The notes: generated by a model from the sequence alone, not told the origin. Numbered from the stretch's first letter, positions 50,438 through 60,164 are shown. The stretch: DNA of 64,000 bases from Pirellulimonas nuda (GCF_007750855.1 NZ_CP036291.1:992001-1056000); one strand, 5' to 3'. Made by a program: numbers and translations.

Positions 50438-52624
50438 TCAGTCTGCTTTGGCTTTGGCGGCGGCTTTCTTGGCGGTCGGTGGGTCGGCTTCCTTCAGCAT
50501 GGCCGCCGCCCGAGACCAGGCGCGACGGGCTTCTTTGGTCCGCCCCGCCGCCGCGTAGGCGTCTCCCAGGTGGTCGAACATCACGCCGTCGCCCGGCGAC
50601 ATGCCCGCCAGCTCGGCGAGCGCCACCGCCTTTTCCAGCGACTCGGCCGCGGCGCCGAAGTCTCCCAGGCGGTAGTCGGCCCAGCCCAGGCTGTCCCAGT
50701 AGGCGCCGTTGTCGGGCTTCTCGGTCACGGCCTCGGCGGCCAGCCGCCGGGCCAGCTTGAGGTTCACCCCGCGGTCGGCCCACAGGTAGCCCAGGTCGTT
50801 CTTCACCGCGTAGTCGTCTGGGAACTCGTCGAGCGCCTGCTCGAGCCACTCCTCCGCGGCTTCGTGCTTGCCCTGCGTCTGGCAGATGTTCGACAGGGCG
50901 GCGCGGGCGTCCATCAGCACGGCCCGCGTGGCGGGGTCTTGGTCTTCGTCGAAACGCTGGATGAGCGCCTCGTACGCAGCGGCGGCGTCGTCGTAGCGTT
51001 TGGCTTGATAGCTGACCCAGGCCAGCCGACCGGCGAACTCCGCCGAGTCGGGGTCGAGCCGAACCGCTTCGCGCGCCGCGTCGATCGCGGCGTCCGTCTC
51101 GTCGCTCATCGCCAGCGAGCCGGCCAGGTGGTAGTGCGGCGCGGGGTCGTCCTTCTCCCAGCCGCGGTGCTGCAGCGTCCACGCGATCGCCTCGGCCGAC
51201 TCGGCGAACTCCCCCTGGCTCAAGAGCTGATCAATCCACTCCGCGGTTAGCTCCTCGCGCTGCTCTTGCTCGCTTGCCGCGTTGATGGCGTCGCGGTAGT
51301 AGGCGCCGGCGGTGCGGTACCGGCGGGCGGCGATGGCGAGCCGCGCGGCGAAGCGGGGGTCGAAGGCCCCCCCGCCTACCTTGCGTGACGCCGCGAGGCG
51401 GTCGAACACGGCCTGGGTGAAGTCGGCGTCGTCGAACGTCTCTTCGATCGTTGGGACGCTCAAGACCCACGCCGCGTCGACCCGACGGTACAGGTCGAGG
51501 GCGCCGCCGGGCTGGCCTTGGCGCCGCTGCTCCTCCAGCAAGCGGGCCGCCGAGGTGAGGTACGCCTCGCCGCTGACCGCTACGCCTTGCGACCCCGTGG
51601 AGGGGTCTTCCTCGGCGTCGCCCCAGGCCACAACCCGTTCGTACAACCCCGTCGCTCCCTCCCGGTCGCCCGCCCGGTGCTTGGCCTGCGCCAGGGCGAA
51701 CACGGCGTCCGGCTGGTTGGGCCGCGTCGCGACGATCTGCTCCAGCAGCGGCACGGTCCGCGCCGAGTCGCCCAGCCGCGTGAGCGCCTCGACCAGAAGC
51801 TCGTAGGGGGTCGCCCCGACCGGGTCGCGATGGCGGTCGAAGTACTGCATCAGTTTGTCGACCGCGGTCACCGCGTCGCCCCGGGCGAGCGCCACGCGGG
51901 CCTGCCAGTAGGGGGCTTCGGTCACGGCGTCTGGCTCGGCGGCGAGCAGCGCGACGGCCTTCTCGGCGTCGGCCTTGCGGCCCGCCTCGAGGAAGCAGAG
52001 CGACATCACCTCGAGCACGCTGCCGAACGAGCCGCCCAACGCGGCGCGGAAGCGGTCGGCCGCCTCGCCGGCGCCCTGCGAGATCGCGGGGAGCGTTTCG
52101 GCGTAGAGCTGTGCCGCGGCCTGGACGTCGCCGTCGATGTACTCAAGCTGGGCCGCTTCTAGGCGGACCATCAACGCGTTGAGCCCCTTGGCCTCGCCCG
52201 TCGGCTGCTGCGCCAGCCAACGGCGGTAGAGCCGCGCGGCGCGTCCGTAGTCTTCCGTCTCCTTGGCCAGCAGCGCCATCCGCCGCAGCAGCGCCGGATC
52301 GACCGCGCCGCGCTCGGCGCCCAACAGCGCGTACCGCATCGCTTCTTCGGGCCGCTCGAGGCTGAAAGCCAGCGAGACGATCTCCGCCAGCCGCTCCGGC
52401 TGGCGTGGGTCCCACCGCCACGCACGCTGGTAGCAACGCAACGCGGCGGACAGGTCGCCTTGGTCGTAGAGCCCAACGCCGGCGGCGTGGTAGGCGGCGG
52501 CGCGGGCCAGTTGCGACCGCTCTGGCGGCGCCGGCGTGGGCTGGAGGGGGGCGGTGAGCGCCGTCAGGCACGCCGCGACGGATGCGAGGCGCGCGGCGTT
52601 CACGGCAAGGCGTCGCAATGGCAT
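50438..52624 (-). CDS. Large exported TPR-repeat protein
   Basis: 728 residues. N-terminal signal-like segment ('ARLASVAACLTALTAPLQ'), then tetratricopeptide repeats along nearly the whole chain: 'AAGVGLYDQGDLSAALRCYQ', 'TRLGDSARTVPLLEQIVATR', 'FALAQAKHRAGDREGATGLY', 'SLGWADYRLGDFGAAAESLE', 'HLGDAYAAAGRTKEARRAWS'. Ends in a short Lys/Ala tail. Likely a periplasmic scaffold; partners are unknown. It follows the HhH gene by 25 bp, so the two may be co-transcribed at the end of the nusA-infB-rbfA region. Confidence 0.83.
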   Translation of the reverse strand: MPLRRLAVNAARLASVAACLTALTAPLQPTPAPPERSQLARAAAYHAAGVGLYDQGDLSAALRCYQRAWRWDPRQPERLAEIVSLAFSLERPEEAMRYALLGAERGAVDPALLRRMALLAKETEDYGRAARLYRRWLAQQPTGEAKGLNALMVRLEAAQLEYIDGDVQAAAQLYAETLPAISQGAGEAADRFRAALGGSFGSVLEVMSLCFLEAGRKADAEKAVALLAAEPDAVTEAPYWQARVALARGDAVTAVDKLMQYFDRHRDPVGATPYELLVEALTRLGDSARTVPLLEQIVATRPNQPDAVFALAQAKHRAGDREGATGLYERVVAWGDAEEDPSTGSQGVAVSGEAYLTSAARLLEEQRRQGQPGGALDLYRRVDAAWVLSVPTIEETFDDADFTQAVFDRLAASRKVGGGAFDPRFAARLAIAARRYRTAGAYYRDAINAASEQEQREELTAEWIDQLLSQGEFAESAEAIAWTLQHRGWEKDDPAPHYHLAGSLAMSDETDAAIDAAREAVRLDPDSAEFAGRLAWVSYQAKRYDDAAAAYEALIQRFDEDQDPATRAVLMDARAALSNICQTQGKHEAAEEWLEQALDEFPDDYAVKNDLGYLWADRGVNLKLARRLAAEAVTEKPDNGAYWDSLGWADYRLGDFGAAAESLEKAVALAELAGMSPGDGVMFDHLGDAYAAAGRTKEARRAWSRAAAMLKEADPPTAKKAAAKAKAD

Positions 52625-52649
52625 CGGATACCCGTTCGGGCCGTGGGCG

Positions 52650-53597
52650 CTACTTGGGCTTTTGCTTGGAAATCTTCGCGCTCTTTGCGGCGGCCTTGGT
52701 CTTTGCCGGGGCCTTCTCGGCGGGCTTCGCCTTCTTGGCGGGGGCCTTCTTCGCGGGCTTGGCCTGGGCGTCCGGCTTGGCCGCGGACTTCTTCGCCGCG
52801 GCCGGCTTGCCGGCCTGCGCGGGCTTGGCGGGGGCTTTGCCCGCCGGCGGTTTCGTGCCGGACTTGGCGGCGGGCGCCTTGGCGGGCGTCGCGGCCGCCG
52901 GCTCCTTGACCGGCTTCTTGGGCAGGCGGTCCTTGCAGGCCGGGTCGATCGCCAGCAGCACCTTCCGCGCGTTGGTGCCGTACGGGTTGCGTCCCACCTC
53001 GACCCCGAGCTGGTGCAGGATGCTGCCGATCTCGACCCCCTTGTTCTTCGGGACGGCCCGCTCGAGGCCCGGCACGACCCCCTTGGCGGCTTCGGCTTCG
53101 CTGATCACGTCCAGCGACACAAGCGCCGTGAGCAGGCCGTTGTTGAGCGGGATCGAGTGGCCCCCCAACGCGTTCTGCGTGGCGTACGCCACCACAAAGG
53201 GCGTGACCCCCTTGAACGACTGCAGCTTGGAGACGGCCTGCCCCAGCGTGAGCTTCTTGAGCGGCTCGAGGTCGAAGCTGTAGTTGTTGCCGTCGAACAT
53301 GCTCTGCGACGCGGTCTTGAGCCGATCGGCCGCTTCGACGGGGTCGGTCAGGTGCTGGAAGAAGTCGTCCGCCAGGTGCTGACGCAGCGTGACGCGCGTC
53401 TCGTTCCAATCGGGCTGCGCCTCGCGCAACGCCTCGAACGCCTTCTCGGCCGCCTCGTGCGTCGAGTTCTCGAGCAGGCAAGCAAACAGCACCTGCTCGA
53501 ACAGCGGGCGCGGGGTCGGCGGGGCGGCCGGCTTGTAGTGCTTCTTGACGGCCGCCACGATTTTCGTGATCCGGGCCGAACGGTTAGTGGCGGACAT
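52650..53597 (-). CDS. Degenerate HhH-GPD (endonuclease III-like) protein with Lys/Ala/Pro-rich tail
   Basis: 315 residues. The first 220 align in outline with endonuclease III-like glycosylases: 'PLFEQVLFACLLENSTHEAA' in the place of the N-terminal helices, 'KLQSFKGVTPFVVAYATQNA' at the hairpin and 'GHSIPLNNGLLTALVSLDVI' at the strand that normally holds VDTHV and the catalytic Asp. The hairpin LPGVGxxTA with its Lys is not kept and the Asp position reads Asn/Leu. No Cys cluster for an iron-sulfur cofactor is visible. Residues 225-315 are a Lys/Ala/Pro-rich basic tail. Probably a nucleic-acid binding protein rather than a glycosylase (inference). Confidence 0.7.
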   Translation of the reverse strand: MSATNRSARITKIVAAVKKHYKPAAPPTPRPLFEQVLFACLLENSTHEAAEKAFEALREAQPDWNETRVTLRQHLADDFFQHLTDPVEAADRLKTASQSMFDGNNYSFDLEPLKKLTLGQAVSKLQSFKGVTPFVVAYATQNALGGHSIPLNNGLLTALVSLDVISEAEAAKGVVPGLERAVPKNKGVEIGSILHQLGVEVGRNPYGTNARKVLLAIDPACKDRLPKKPVKEPAAATPAKAPAAKSGTKPPAGKAPAKPAQAGKPAAAKKSAAKPDAQAKPAKKAPAKKAKPAEKAPAKTKAAAKSAKISKQKPK

Positions 53598-53739
53598 AGC
53601 TGCTGGTGTCTGAGTCGCTGGTGGGTCTATCAGGCGGTACGGTTCATCGAGTCGGAGCGGTCGGAGAGCCGAAGGGTCGCGGTCGGCGCCCCCCGTCGAA
53701 CACGCTTCTCTCCTTCCGGCCTGGGCGGCGTTTCGACCC

Positions 53740-54144
53740 TTACTCGCTGGTCTCTTGTTCTTCTGACTCTTCGGGCTCTTGGTCGGCCGGCGCCGCCCGG
53801 TCCTTCTCGAGCACCTCTTCGAGCAGCTTGGCGATGGCGATCGACTTCTTCACCCCGTCGTCGAGCTCGAACACCAGACGCGGGGTGTAGCGGGTGTCGA
53901 TCCGCTCCGAGATCTTGCTCTGCAAGAAACCGGCGGAGCTCCGCAGCCCGTGCAGCGAGAGCTTCTGCTTCGCTTCGTCTCCCATCACCGAAACGTGCAC
54001 CTTGGCCTGACGCATGTCGGGCGAGACCTCGACGTGCGTCACCGTGACGTCCTGCACACGCGGGTCGCGCAGCCCCGTGAGGATCGTCATGCTGACGACC
54101 TCACGGATCGCCTCAGCGGCTTTGAGGGTGCGGCGGGAAGTCAT
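53740..54144 (-). CDS. rbfA: Ribosome-binding factor A
   Basis: 134 residues. 'LKAAEAIREVVSMTILTGLR' then 'VTVTHVEVSPDMRQAKVHVS' and 'LRSSAGFLQSKISERIDTRY' plus 'TPRLVFELDDGVKKSIAIAK' define the KH-like RbfA fold, a factor for 30S maturation and 16S rRNA 5' processing. An acidic tail (Glu-rich) ends the chain. It lies downstream of infB on the same strand, as in most bacteria, with a 175-bp palindrome-bearing spacer. Confidence 0.94.
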   Translation of the reverse strand: MTSRRTLKAAEAIREVVSMTILTGLRDPRVQDVTVTHVEVSPDMRQAKVHVSVMGDEAKQKLSLHGLRSSAGFLQSKISERIDTRYTPRLVFELDDGVKKSIAIAKLLEEVLEKDRAAPADQEPEESEEQETSE

Positions 54145-54180
54145 GGGCGGAACGGGTTGCAGATAGCCTTAGCCGCTGAG

Positions 54181-54284
54181 GGCGCCGAGAAACGACGGGC
54201 GCCAAACGCCTAAGAAACGACCAAGGACCAAGCCCGAACTACCAAACTTTGGTCATTCGTCGTCTGCGTCGGACCTCGGCGCTC
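54181..54284. repeat. Palindrome between infB and rbfA (short relative of the AATGACC family)
   Basis: An inner part at 54215-54262 (AACGACCAAGGACCAAGC... against CTTTGGTCATTCGTCG) resembles a shortened version of the element at 12723-12816. Outer arms GGCGCCGAG (54181-54189) and CTCGGCGCT (54276-54284) also pair. Arms are more decayed than in the other elements. Confidence 0.55.
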
Positions 54285-54319
54285 TTTGGGACTCACGGGT
54301 GAATCTTCGTTCTTTTTGT

Positions 54320-57130
54320 TTACCGGTCGTCGAACGTCCGGCTGATCTTCTCGATCTTGTAGCACTCCAGCAGGTCGCCTTCCTTGATGTCGTTGAAGCC
54401 GACCAGCTTGATGCCGCACTCGTAACCGTCACGCACCTCTTTGGCGTCGTCCTTCTCGCGTTTGAGCGAGTCGATCGCGTAGTCGCCCACCACGGTGCTG
54501 TCGCGGATGACGCGCATCCGGCCGTCCCGGGCCACGACGCCGGAGATCACGCGGCAACCGGCGATCACCCCTAGGCGGCTGATCTTGAAGGTGGCCTGCA
54601 CCAGCGCCGTGCCGAGCGTGAGCTCGCGCTCCTCGGGCTTGAGCATCCCTTCCATCGCGGCGCGGAGGTCGTCGGCGATCTTGTAGATCACCTCGTACCG
54701 GCGGACCTCGACGCCCAACTGCGCCGCCTTGGCGCGGGCCTTCTCGTCCGGCACCACGTTGAAGCCGATGACCACCGCGTCCGAGGCGTCGGCCAGGGTG
54801 ACGTCCGCCTCGCTGATTCCACCGACGCTGCGTTGCAGGATGCGGAGCCGCACTTCGGGGTGCTGCAGCTTGGAGAGCTCTTTCTCGATGGCCTCGATCG
54901 AGCCGCGCACGTCGGCCCGTAGGATCAGGTTGAGGGTTTGCACCTCCTCGTCGCCGTCGAGCCGCTCAAACAGCGTCTCTAGCGTGACGTGCTGGAACCC
55001 GTTCGAGCCGAGCATCGTGGTGCGGCTGCGGTCGGCGCGGTCCTCGGCGATCTCACGCGCCTGGCCGATGTCGTCGAGCACGTAGAACCGCTCGCCCGCC
55101 GAGGGCGCCGCGTCGAGCCCGAACACGTCCACCGGGCGGCTGGGGCCGGCCGCTTCGATGCGCTCGCCGCTCAGCGGGTCGACCATCGCCTTGACCTTGC
55201 CGTAGCCGTCGCCGCAGACGACGACGTCGCCCACACGCAGCGTGCCGCGTTCGACGATCAGCTTGATCGCCACGCCGGAGTCGGAGCCTTGTTGCGAGTC
55301 GAGGCAGACCCCCACGGCGGGCCGGTCGGGGTTGGCCCGGTAGTCTTGCAGCTCCGCGATCGTGAGCAGCGTTTCCAGCAGGTCTTCTATGCCGGCGCCG
55401 GTTGCGGCGCTGGTCTTAACGACTTCGACGTCGCCGCCCCACTCGCTCGGCACGATGCCGCAGGTGCTCAGGCCGGTGAGGGTTTTGAGCGGGTCGAACC
55501 CGGGGAGGTCGGTCTTGTTCATCGCCACCACGATCGGCACGCCGGCCGCCTTGGCGTGGCTGATGGCCTCTTCGGTCTGGGGCATCACGCCGTCGTCGGC
55601 CGCCACCACAATCACGGCGATGTCCGTCACGTTGGCGCCGCGGGCGCGCATCTCGGTGAAAGCCGCGTGGCCCGGCGTGTCGACAAACGCGATCGGCTTG
55701 CCGCCGTTGTCGATCTGGTAGGCGCGGATGTGCTGGGTGATGCCGCCCGACTCGCCCTTGGCGACGTCGATCCCGATAATCCGGTCCAGCAGCGACGTCT
55801 TGCCGTGGTCGACGTGACCCAGGAACGTGATGACCGGCGCGCGGGGGACCAGCGAAGCCTCGTCGTCCTCGCTGTCGTCGATCTCGGACAGCAGCTTGTC
55901 TTCGAGCGTCTCGGCCAACTGGAAGTTGACCTCGGCGCCCAGCTCCGCCGCCACGAACTCGGCCAGGTCCGGCTCGATCATCGCGGTGATGGTGGTCATC
56001 ACCCCTTCGGTCATTAGGACCCGCAAGATCTGAGCCGCGGGCACGCCGATCGCTTCGGAAAGATCGCGGACCGTGCACGGAAGCTCGACGGTCACCGCGT
56101 CTTTCCGCGGCGCGGCGGTGTTGACGCCGCTGCGGCCACGGCGGAACGAACGCCGGCGTCCGCCGTCGTAATTGTTGCGCGGTCCCCGGCTGCGGGTGCG
56201 GCTGAGCTGACGCTGCTCGCGGCCACCCAGCATCGGGCGCGACTTGTCTTCTGCCGGAGAGGCGGCGCCGCGTCCGCGGCCACGCCCCTTGCCACGGGCG
56301 GTATCGTCGTCTTCAACGTCTTTCCGCACGCCGACGCCGCTCTTGGCGCGGATCTTCTCTGCTTCCAGGGTCCGCTCGGCGCGCTTCAGGTGGGCAGCCA
56401 GCGGCTTGGCGCCGAGCCTGCCTCCCCCCATGACTTCTGCCGGGAGCTTCATGTCCGGTTTCTGTGCCGGGGCCTCGTCTTCTTTCTTCTTCTTGGGCGC
56501 GGCGGGCTGCGCGGGGGCGGGCATGGCCGCAAGCTTGACCACCGGGCGCGGCTTGGGGGATTCTCCCGCTCGCTTCGGCTTGGACGCGTCGCGGAGACCT
56601 CCGCCTCGCGAGCCGCTCAGCATGGGGGGGCGTCCGCCGGCGCCGCCGGGGCCGATGTAGTCTTCGCGCCGCAGCATCCCGGCCAGGGGGCCTTGGCCCG
56701 CCTCGTCGGGGGTGGGCTTCGACTCAGGCTGGGGGAGTTCGGCGGGCGCCTCGGCCGCGGCAGCGGCCGCCGGCTTCTTGGGCTCGTCGGCCGTCGGCTC
56801 CGTCTTCTGCGGAGGCGCCGGTTCTGGCTCGCTGGCCGCCGGGGGCTCGGGAGTGAGCGGCCGCGACTTGGGCGCGACGATCACGCGCATCCTGCCGCCG
56901 CGGGCGGGTTCGGCGGGGCGGGTCGGCGGGGGCGGGGCCTGCTGGGTAGCGGTCGCCTTGGGGGCGTTTCCGCCGCCGTTCATGAATTGCTTGAGTTTAT
57001 CGACCTCTTCGTCGGAAAGGCTGGCAAGCGCAGAGCCCTTGCCGGTCACTCCGGCGCGCGCGCAGATATCAACCAGCTCTTTGCCGTCGATATTCAGGTC
57101 TTTCGCAAGTGCGTAAATGCGAACCGCCAA
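54320..57130 (-). CDS. infB: Translation initiation factor IF-2
   Basis: 936 residues. N-terminal IF2_N domain ('MAVRIYALAKDLNIDGKELV'), a long Pro/Ala/Lys-rich linker (about 60-330), a second IF2_N-like helical region ('CTVRDLSEAIGVPAAQILRV', about 355), then the GTPase with G1 'FLGHVDHGKTSLLDRI' (near 437), G3 'DTPGHAAF', G4 'MNKTD', and C-terminal domains ending 'YECGIKLVGFNDIKEGDLLE'. It delivers initiator tRNA to the 30S subunit. It sits between nusA and rbfA as expected. Confidence 0.97.
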   Translation of the reverse strand: MAVRIYALAKDLNIDGKELVDICARAGVTGKGSALASLSDEEVDKLKQFMNGGGNAPKATATQQAPPPPTRPAEPARGGRMRVIVAPKSRPLTPEPPAASEPEPAPPQKTEPTADEPKKPAAAAAAEAPAELPQPESKPTPDEAGQGPLAGMLRREDYIGPGGAGGRPPMLSGSRGGGLRDASKPKRAGESPKPRPVVKLAAMPAPAQPAAPKKKKEDEAPAQKPDMKLPAEVMGGGRLGAKPLAAHLKRAERTLEAEKIRAKSGVGVRKDVEDDDTARGKGRGRGRGAASPAEDKSRPMLGGREQRQLSRTRSRGPRNNYDGGRRRSFRRGRSGVNTAAPRKDAVTVELPCTVRDLSEAIGVPAAQILRVLMTEGVMTTITAMIEPDLAEFVAAELGAEVNFQLAETLEDKLLSEIDDSEDDEASLVPRAPVITFLGHVDHGKTSLLDRIIGIDVAKGESGGITQHIRAYQIDNGGKPIAFVDTPGHAAFTEMRARGANVTDIAVIVVAADDGVMPQTEEAISHAKAAGVPIVVAMNKTDLPGFDPLKTLTGLSTCGIVPSEWGGDVEVVKTSAATGAGIEDLLETLLTIAELQDYRANPDRPAVGVCLDSQQGSDSGVAIKLIVERGTLRVGDVVVCGDGYGKVKAMVDPLSGERIEAAGPSRPVDVFGLDAAPSAGERFYVLDDIGQAREIAEDRADRSRTTMLGSNGFQHVTLETLFERLDGDEEVQTLNLILRADVRGSIEAIEKELSKLQHPEVRLRILQRSVGGISEADVTLADASDAVVIGFNVVPDEKARAKAAQLGVEVRRYEVIYKIADDLRAAMEGMLKPEERELTLGTALVQATFKISRLGVIAGCRVISGVVARDGRMRVIRDSTVVGDYAIDSLKREKDDAKEVRDGYECGIKLVGFNDIKEGDLLECYKIEKISRTFDDR

Positions 57131-57375
57131 ATCAGTCTTCTCCTATGTGGCGCCCTCGGGGCGCCCCAATTGTTTACCGGATCATGCGCAACTCTCCCGA
57201 TAATCGACCGGTCTAGTTGGTGGACCGCCGCACAAAGCGGCGCATCCGTTTGAACTTACCATCATTGTCGGCTGGGGCCGCATGGGGAAGGGCACGGCCC
57301 GCTTCCGCTCGCCCGCCCGATCGCCCCGCCCGGCACAGGCCCCGCGGTTGGATCGTCCCCGGCCACAAGCCTAGC
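57131..57375. other. Spacer between nusA and infB
   Basis: 245 bp where many bacteria have ylxR and an L7Ae-like gene. No open frame with similarity to either is visible, so these genes are absent here. It is GC-rich with no strong hairpin. Confidence 0.5.
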
Positions 57376-58896
57376 TTACGCGGGCGCTCCCCCCGCTGGG
57401 GGCGCGGACGCCTCGGCCGGAGCCGGCGAATCGACTGTTTTTTCAGGCTCAGACGGGTCTTCTGCCACCTCTTGTTGGTCTGGTTCGTCCGCCTCGGCGG
57501 GCGACTGCTCAACGGCCTCCGAGCCGGCGGCCTCAGCGGCCTCCGAGTCGGCGCCCTCAGCGGCCTCTTCGGTAGCCTCGCTGGTTTCTCCCTCGGCCCC
57601 TTCCGCCGCGGCTTCTTCGGACGCTTCTTCGGGCGCTGCTTCAGGCGGCGGGCCCTCGATCGCGGCCCGTTCGGCGTCGGCCTGAGCCTGGAGCTCCGCG
57701 ACGCGTTCTTTTTCCTTCTTCAGCCGGCGGGCGGCGTTGGCCTGCGCCTCGGCTTCTTCGGCACGGGTTTCGGCTTGATCGACGATGTGCTGGGCCTGCT
57801 CTTCGGTCAGGCTGCCCATCTGCATCAGGTCTTCCGGCTCGATAATCGACAGCTCTTCGTAGTTCAAGAAGCCCTCTTCGACCAACCGTTCGGCCAGCTC
57901 CTGGGTGATCCCTTCGATCATGCTGAAGCCCTCGACCGCCTGGTCGATCGACTGGGCCAGCTCTTCTTGGGTCATGATCTCAATGTCCCAGCCCGACAGC
58001 TTGCTAGCAAGCCGCACGTTCTGGCCGCGGCGACCGATGGCCAGGGACAGGTTGTCTTCTCGAACCAGCACCACCGCCTTGCCGAGGATGCGGCAGAGGA
58101 TCACCTGATCGACCTCGGCCGGCTGCAGGGCGTTGGGGATGAGGACCTCAAGGTCGTCGTCCCAACGGACGATATCGATCCGCTCGCCGGAGAGCTCGTC
58201 GACGATGTTCTTGATGCGGTTGCCGCGGACGCCGACGCAGGCGCCGACGCAGTCGACGCGGGCGTCGCTGCTGGAGACCGCCACTTTCGAGCGGTAGCCG
58301 GGCTCGCGGGCCATGGCGCGGATCTCGATGACCCCGTCGGCGATCTCCGGGATCTCTTGTTCGAATAGCCGCTGCACGAGCGCGGGGCTCCGGCGGCTGA
58401 GGATCACCTTCACGCGGCTGCCTGCCTTGCGGGCCTCGTACACGGTGGCGCGCACGCGCTCGCCGGCGTGGTGGGTCTCGCCCGGGATTTGCTCGCTACG
58501 CGGCAGCAGCGCCTCGACGTTGCCCAGCGTCACCGTGGCGGCGGCGCCCTCGTAACGCTGGATGATGCCCGAGACCATCTGCCCCACCAGCTCGTCGTAC
58601 TCGTCGTACAGGGCGTCCCGCTCTGCCTCGCGGATCTTCTGGATCATCACCTGCTTGGCGGTCTGGGCGCCGATGCGGCCCACCACCTCTTCGGAGTCCA
58701 GCACTTCCCCTTCGCAGGTGGCCGACACCGAGCCGTCCTGGCGGTTGATGGTGACGTACGTTTCGGCCTCTTCGCCGTAGACCTTCTTCAACGCTGAGAC
58801 GAGCGCCGCCTCGATCCCCTCGAAGACGATTTCCTTGTCGATGTTCTTGTCGCGGTGGATCGCATCGACAATTCGCAGGATTTCGCTGGGGTTCAT
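57376..58896 (-). CDS. nusA: Transcription termination/antitermination factor NusA with acidic C-terminal tail
   Basis: 506 residues from the ATG at 58896, just downstream of a purine-rich GAGGAA. N-terminal RNA-polymerase-binding domain ('[20 protein letters not shown]'), S1 domain ('[20 protein letters not shown]'), and KH1/KH2 ('[20 protein letters not shown]', '[20 protein letters not shown]'). A helical repeat with '[20 protein letters not shown]' follows, then coiled coil and a tail of about 120 residues rich in Glu, Ala, Pro and Ser. The tail replaces the second acidic repeat of enterobacterial NusA. No rimP gene precedes it. Confidence 0.95.
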   Translation of the reverse strand: MNPSEILRIVDAIHRDKNIDKEIVFEGIEAALVSALKKVYGEEAETYVTINRQDGSVSATCEGEVLDSEEVVGRIGAQTAKQVMIQKIREAERDALYDEYDELVGQMVSGIIQRYEGAAATVTLGNVEALLPRSEQIPGETHHAGERVRATVYEARKAGSRVKVILSRRSPALVQRLFEQEIPEIADGVIEIRAMAREPGYRSKVAVSSSDARVDCVGACVGVRGNRIKNIVDELSGERIDIVRWDDDLEVLIPNALQPAEVDQVILCRILGKAVVLVREDNLSLAIGRRGQNVRLASKLSGWDIEIMTQEELAQSIDQAVEGFSMIEGITQELAERLVEEGFLNYEELSIIEPEDLMQMGSLTEEQAQHIVDQAETRAEEAEAQANAARRLKKEKERVAELQAQADAERAAIEGPPPEAAPEEASEEAAAEGAEGETSEATEEAAEGADSEAAEAAGSEAVEQSPAEADEPDQQEVAEDPSEPEKTVDSPAPAEASAPPAGGAPA

Positions 58897-59220
58897 GGCT
58901 TCCTCGTGGAGCAGCCCCGACACAAGGGCAGCAGGCGTTTCGGGTTGTCAGGTTGTACGCACGCTCTAGCGACGCAAAAGGCCGGCGATCGCCGGCCTAA
59001 ACGCTGCCGGTCGCTGTCCTAGCGGGCGGCAAATCGCTAATTAACCACTATGACGCAGCCCCAGCGGTGCTGTCAATCGACCGAGCCGGTCGCATGGCGG
59101 GAAACCGCGCCTGGGCGGGGGGGCGCACCGCGTAGCCGTAGCCCCCGCTGGAGCGGAGCCTCAGCCGCTGCGGGGGCTGGGGCTACGCGGCGCGGCCCCG
59201 CCACCCGGTGCACCGGGTGG
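58897..59220. repeat. Intergenic region with several palindromes upstream of nusA
   Basis: 324 bp without a gene. Contains a perfect 18-bp palindrome GGCCGGCGATCGCCGGCC (58980-58997) and a hairpin with arms GCGTAGCCGTAGCCCCCGC (59130-59148) and GCGGGGGCTGGGGCTACGC (59170-59188). A 22-bp palindrome of core CACCCGGTGCACCGGGTG (59200-59221) touches the stop codon of the downstream methyltransferase gene. The nusA promoter should lie between 58897 and about 59100. Confidence 0.7.
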
Positions 59221-60033
59221 CTACGACGCGGCGCAGCTCTCTAGGCCGACGACCGCGGTGTTGGCGTCGCACCCCTCGTAGGTGTGGCCCAGCAGCCGCT
59301 CGGGGATGGGGCACGCCTTGGCGAGGAAGCCGGCCCGGCTCTGCCACGAGCCGGTGTGACTGGTCTTGAAGCCGGCCGAGTCGAACGCCTCGACCACCGC
59401 CGACACGTTCGGGCCGAACCAGTTGCTCTGGTCGTCCTTGTGCAGCTCGAACTCCCGGTACTGCCGCCATAGGGGGGTGGCCCGCAGTGTGCTGCCCCCC
59501 ACCAGTTGCGTGAGCTTGGCCCACGGGCCGCGCAGCCACTTGTGGTTGTCGACCACGTGGGTCTCGACATACACGTCGCCGGCGCTGACGCCGCGCAGCC
59601 GGTCGATGGCCAGCAGCGGGTAGCGGAGGTGGTAGAGCACGCCGAGGAACAGCACCACGTCGAACGTGCCGAGCTGCTCTGGCGAGAGCGTGTAGACCGA
59701 GCCGGTGAGGTACTGCACGTCCGAGTCGAGGGCGTGCTTGAGCCGATTGAACCCGGTCTCTTCGGGGTCTTCCAGGCTCATGGCGACTACCTCGCGGGCG
59801 CCGCGGCGTTCGCACTCGAAGCTGAAGCAGCCGTTCCAGGCGCCGACGTCCAGCACACGCTTGCCCGTGAGGTCGGCGGGCAGCTTCACCGCGTCGCACA
59901 GCGTGGCCACGTCGTTGCGGCCCGGCACGGTGACGCCGTCGAACATCTCCCAGCGTTGGTGCCAGAGCACTCCCTTAAACGTAGATTCGGCGGAGAAGCC
60001 GGCTGGCGCGGCGGCGGGGCGGGGGGCATCCAT
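59221..60033 (-). CDS. Class I SAM-dependent methyltransferase, CmoB-like
   Basis: 270 residues. 'STFKGVLWHQRWEMFDGVTV' precedes the AdoMet-binding glycine-rich loop 'LTGKRVLDVGAWNGCFSFEC' (motif I), then 'REVVAMSLEDPEETGFNRLK' and 'GTFDVVLFLGVLYHLRYPLL' (motif IV). The WH-W-x-D-G-x-PGR arrangement and the LYHLRxPL motif resemble CmoB/DUF1698 methyltransferases, which modify tRNA wobble uridine; many planctomycete relatives instead sit in glycan clusters. Substrate open. No CmoA gene nearby. Confidence 0.75.
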   Translation of the reverse strand: MDAPRPAAAPAGFSAESTFKGVLWHQRWEMFDGVTVPGRNDVATLCDAVKLPADLTGKRVLDVGAWNGCFSFECERRGAREVVAMSLEDPEETGFNRLKHALDSDVQYLTGSVYTLSPEQLGTFDVVLFLGVLYHLRYPLLAIDRLRGVSAGDVYVETHVVDNHKWLRGPWAKLTQLVGGSTLRATPLWRQYREFELHKDDQSNWFGPNVSAVVEAFDSAGFKTSHTGSWQSRAGFLAKACPIPERLLGHTYEGCDANTAVVGLESCAAS

Positions 60034-60164
60034 GCGGGGCCTCGGGCGTTCGGGTGACTTATCGCGGCGTAAGTAGTACCCGCAAGCACCAAACGGGGCA
60101 ACCGCGATCTCGGGCGAACCCGCCCAATTCCGACACCCCCGCGGCTATCGGGTTTGGTAGACGG

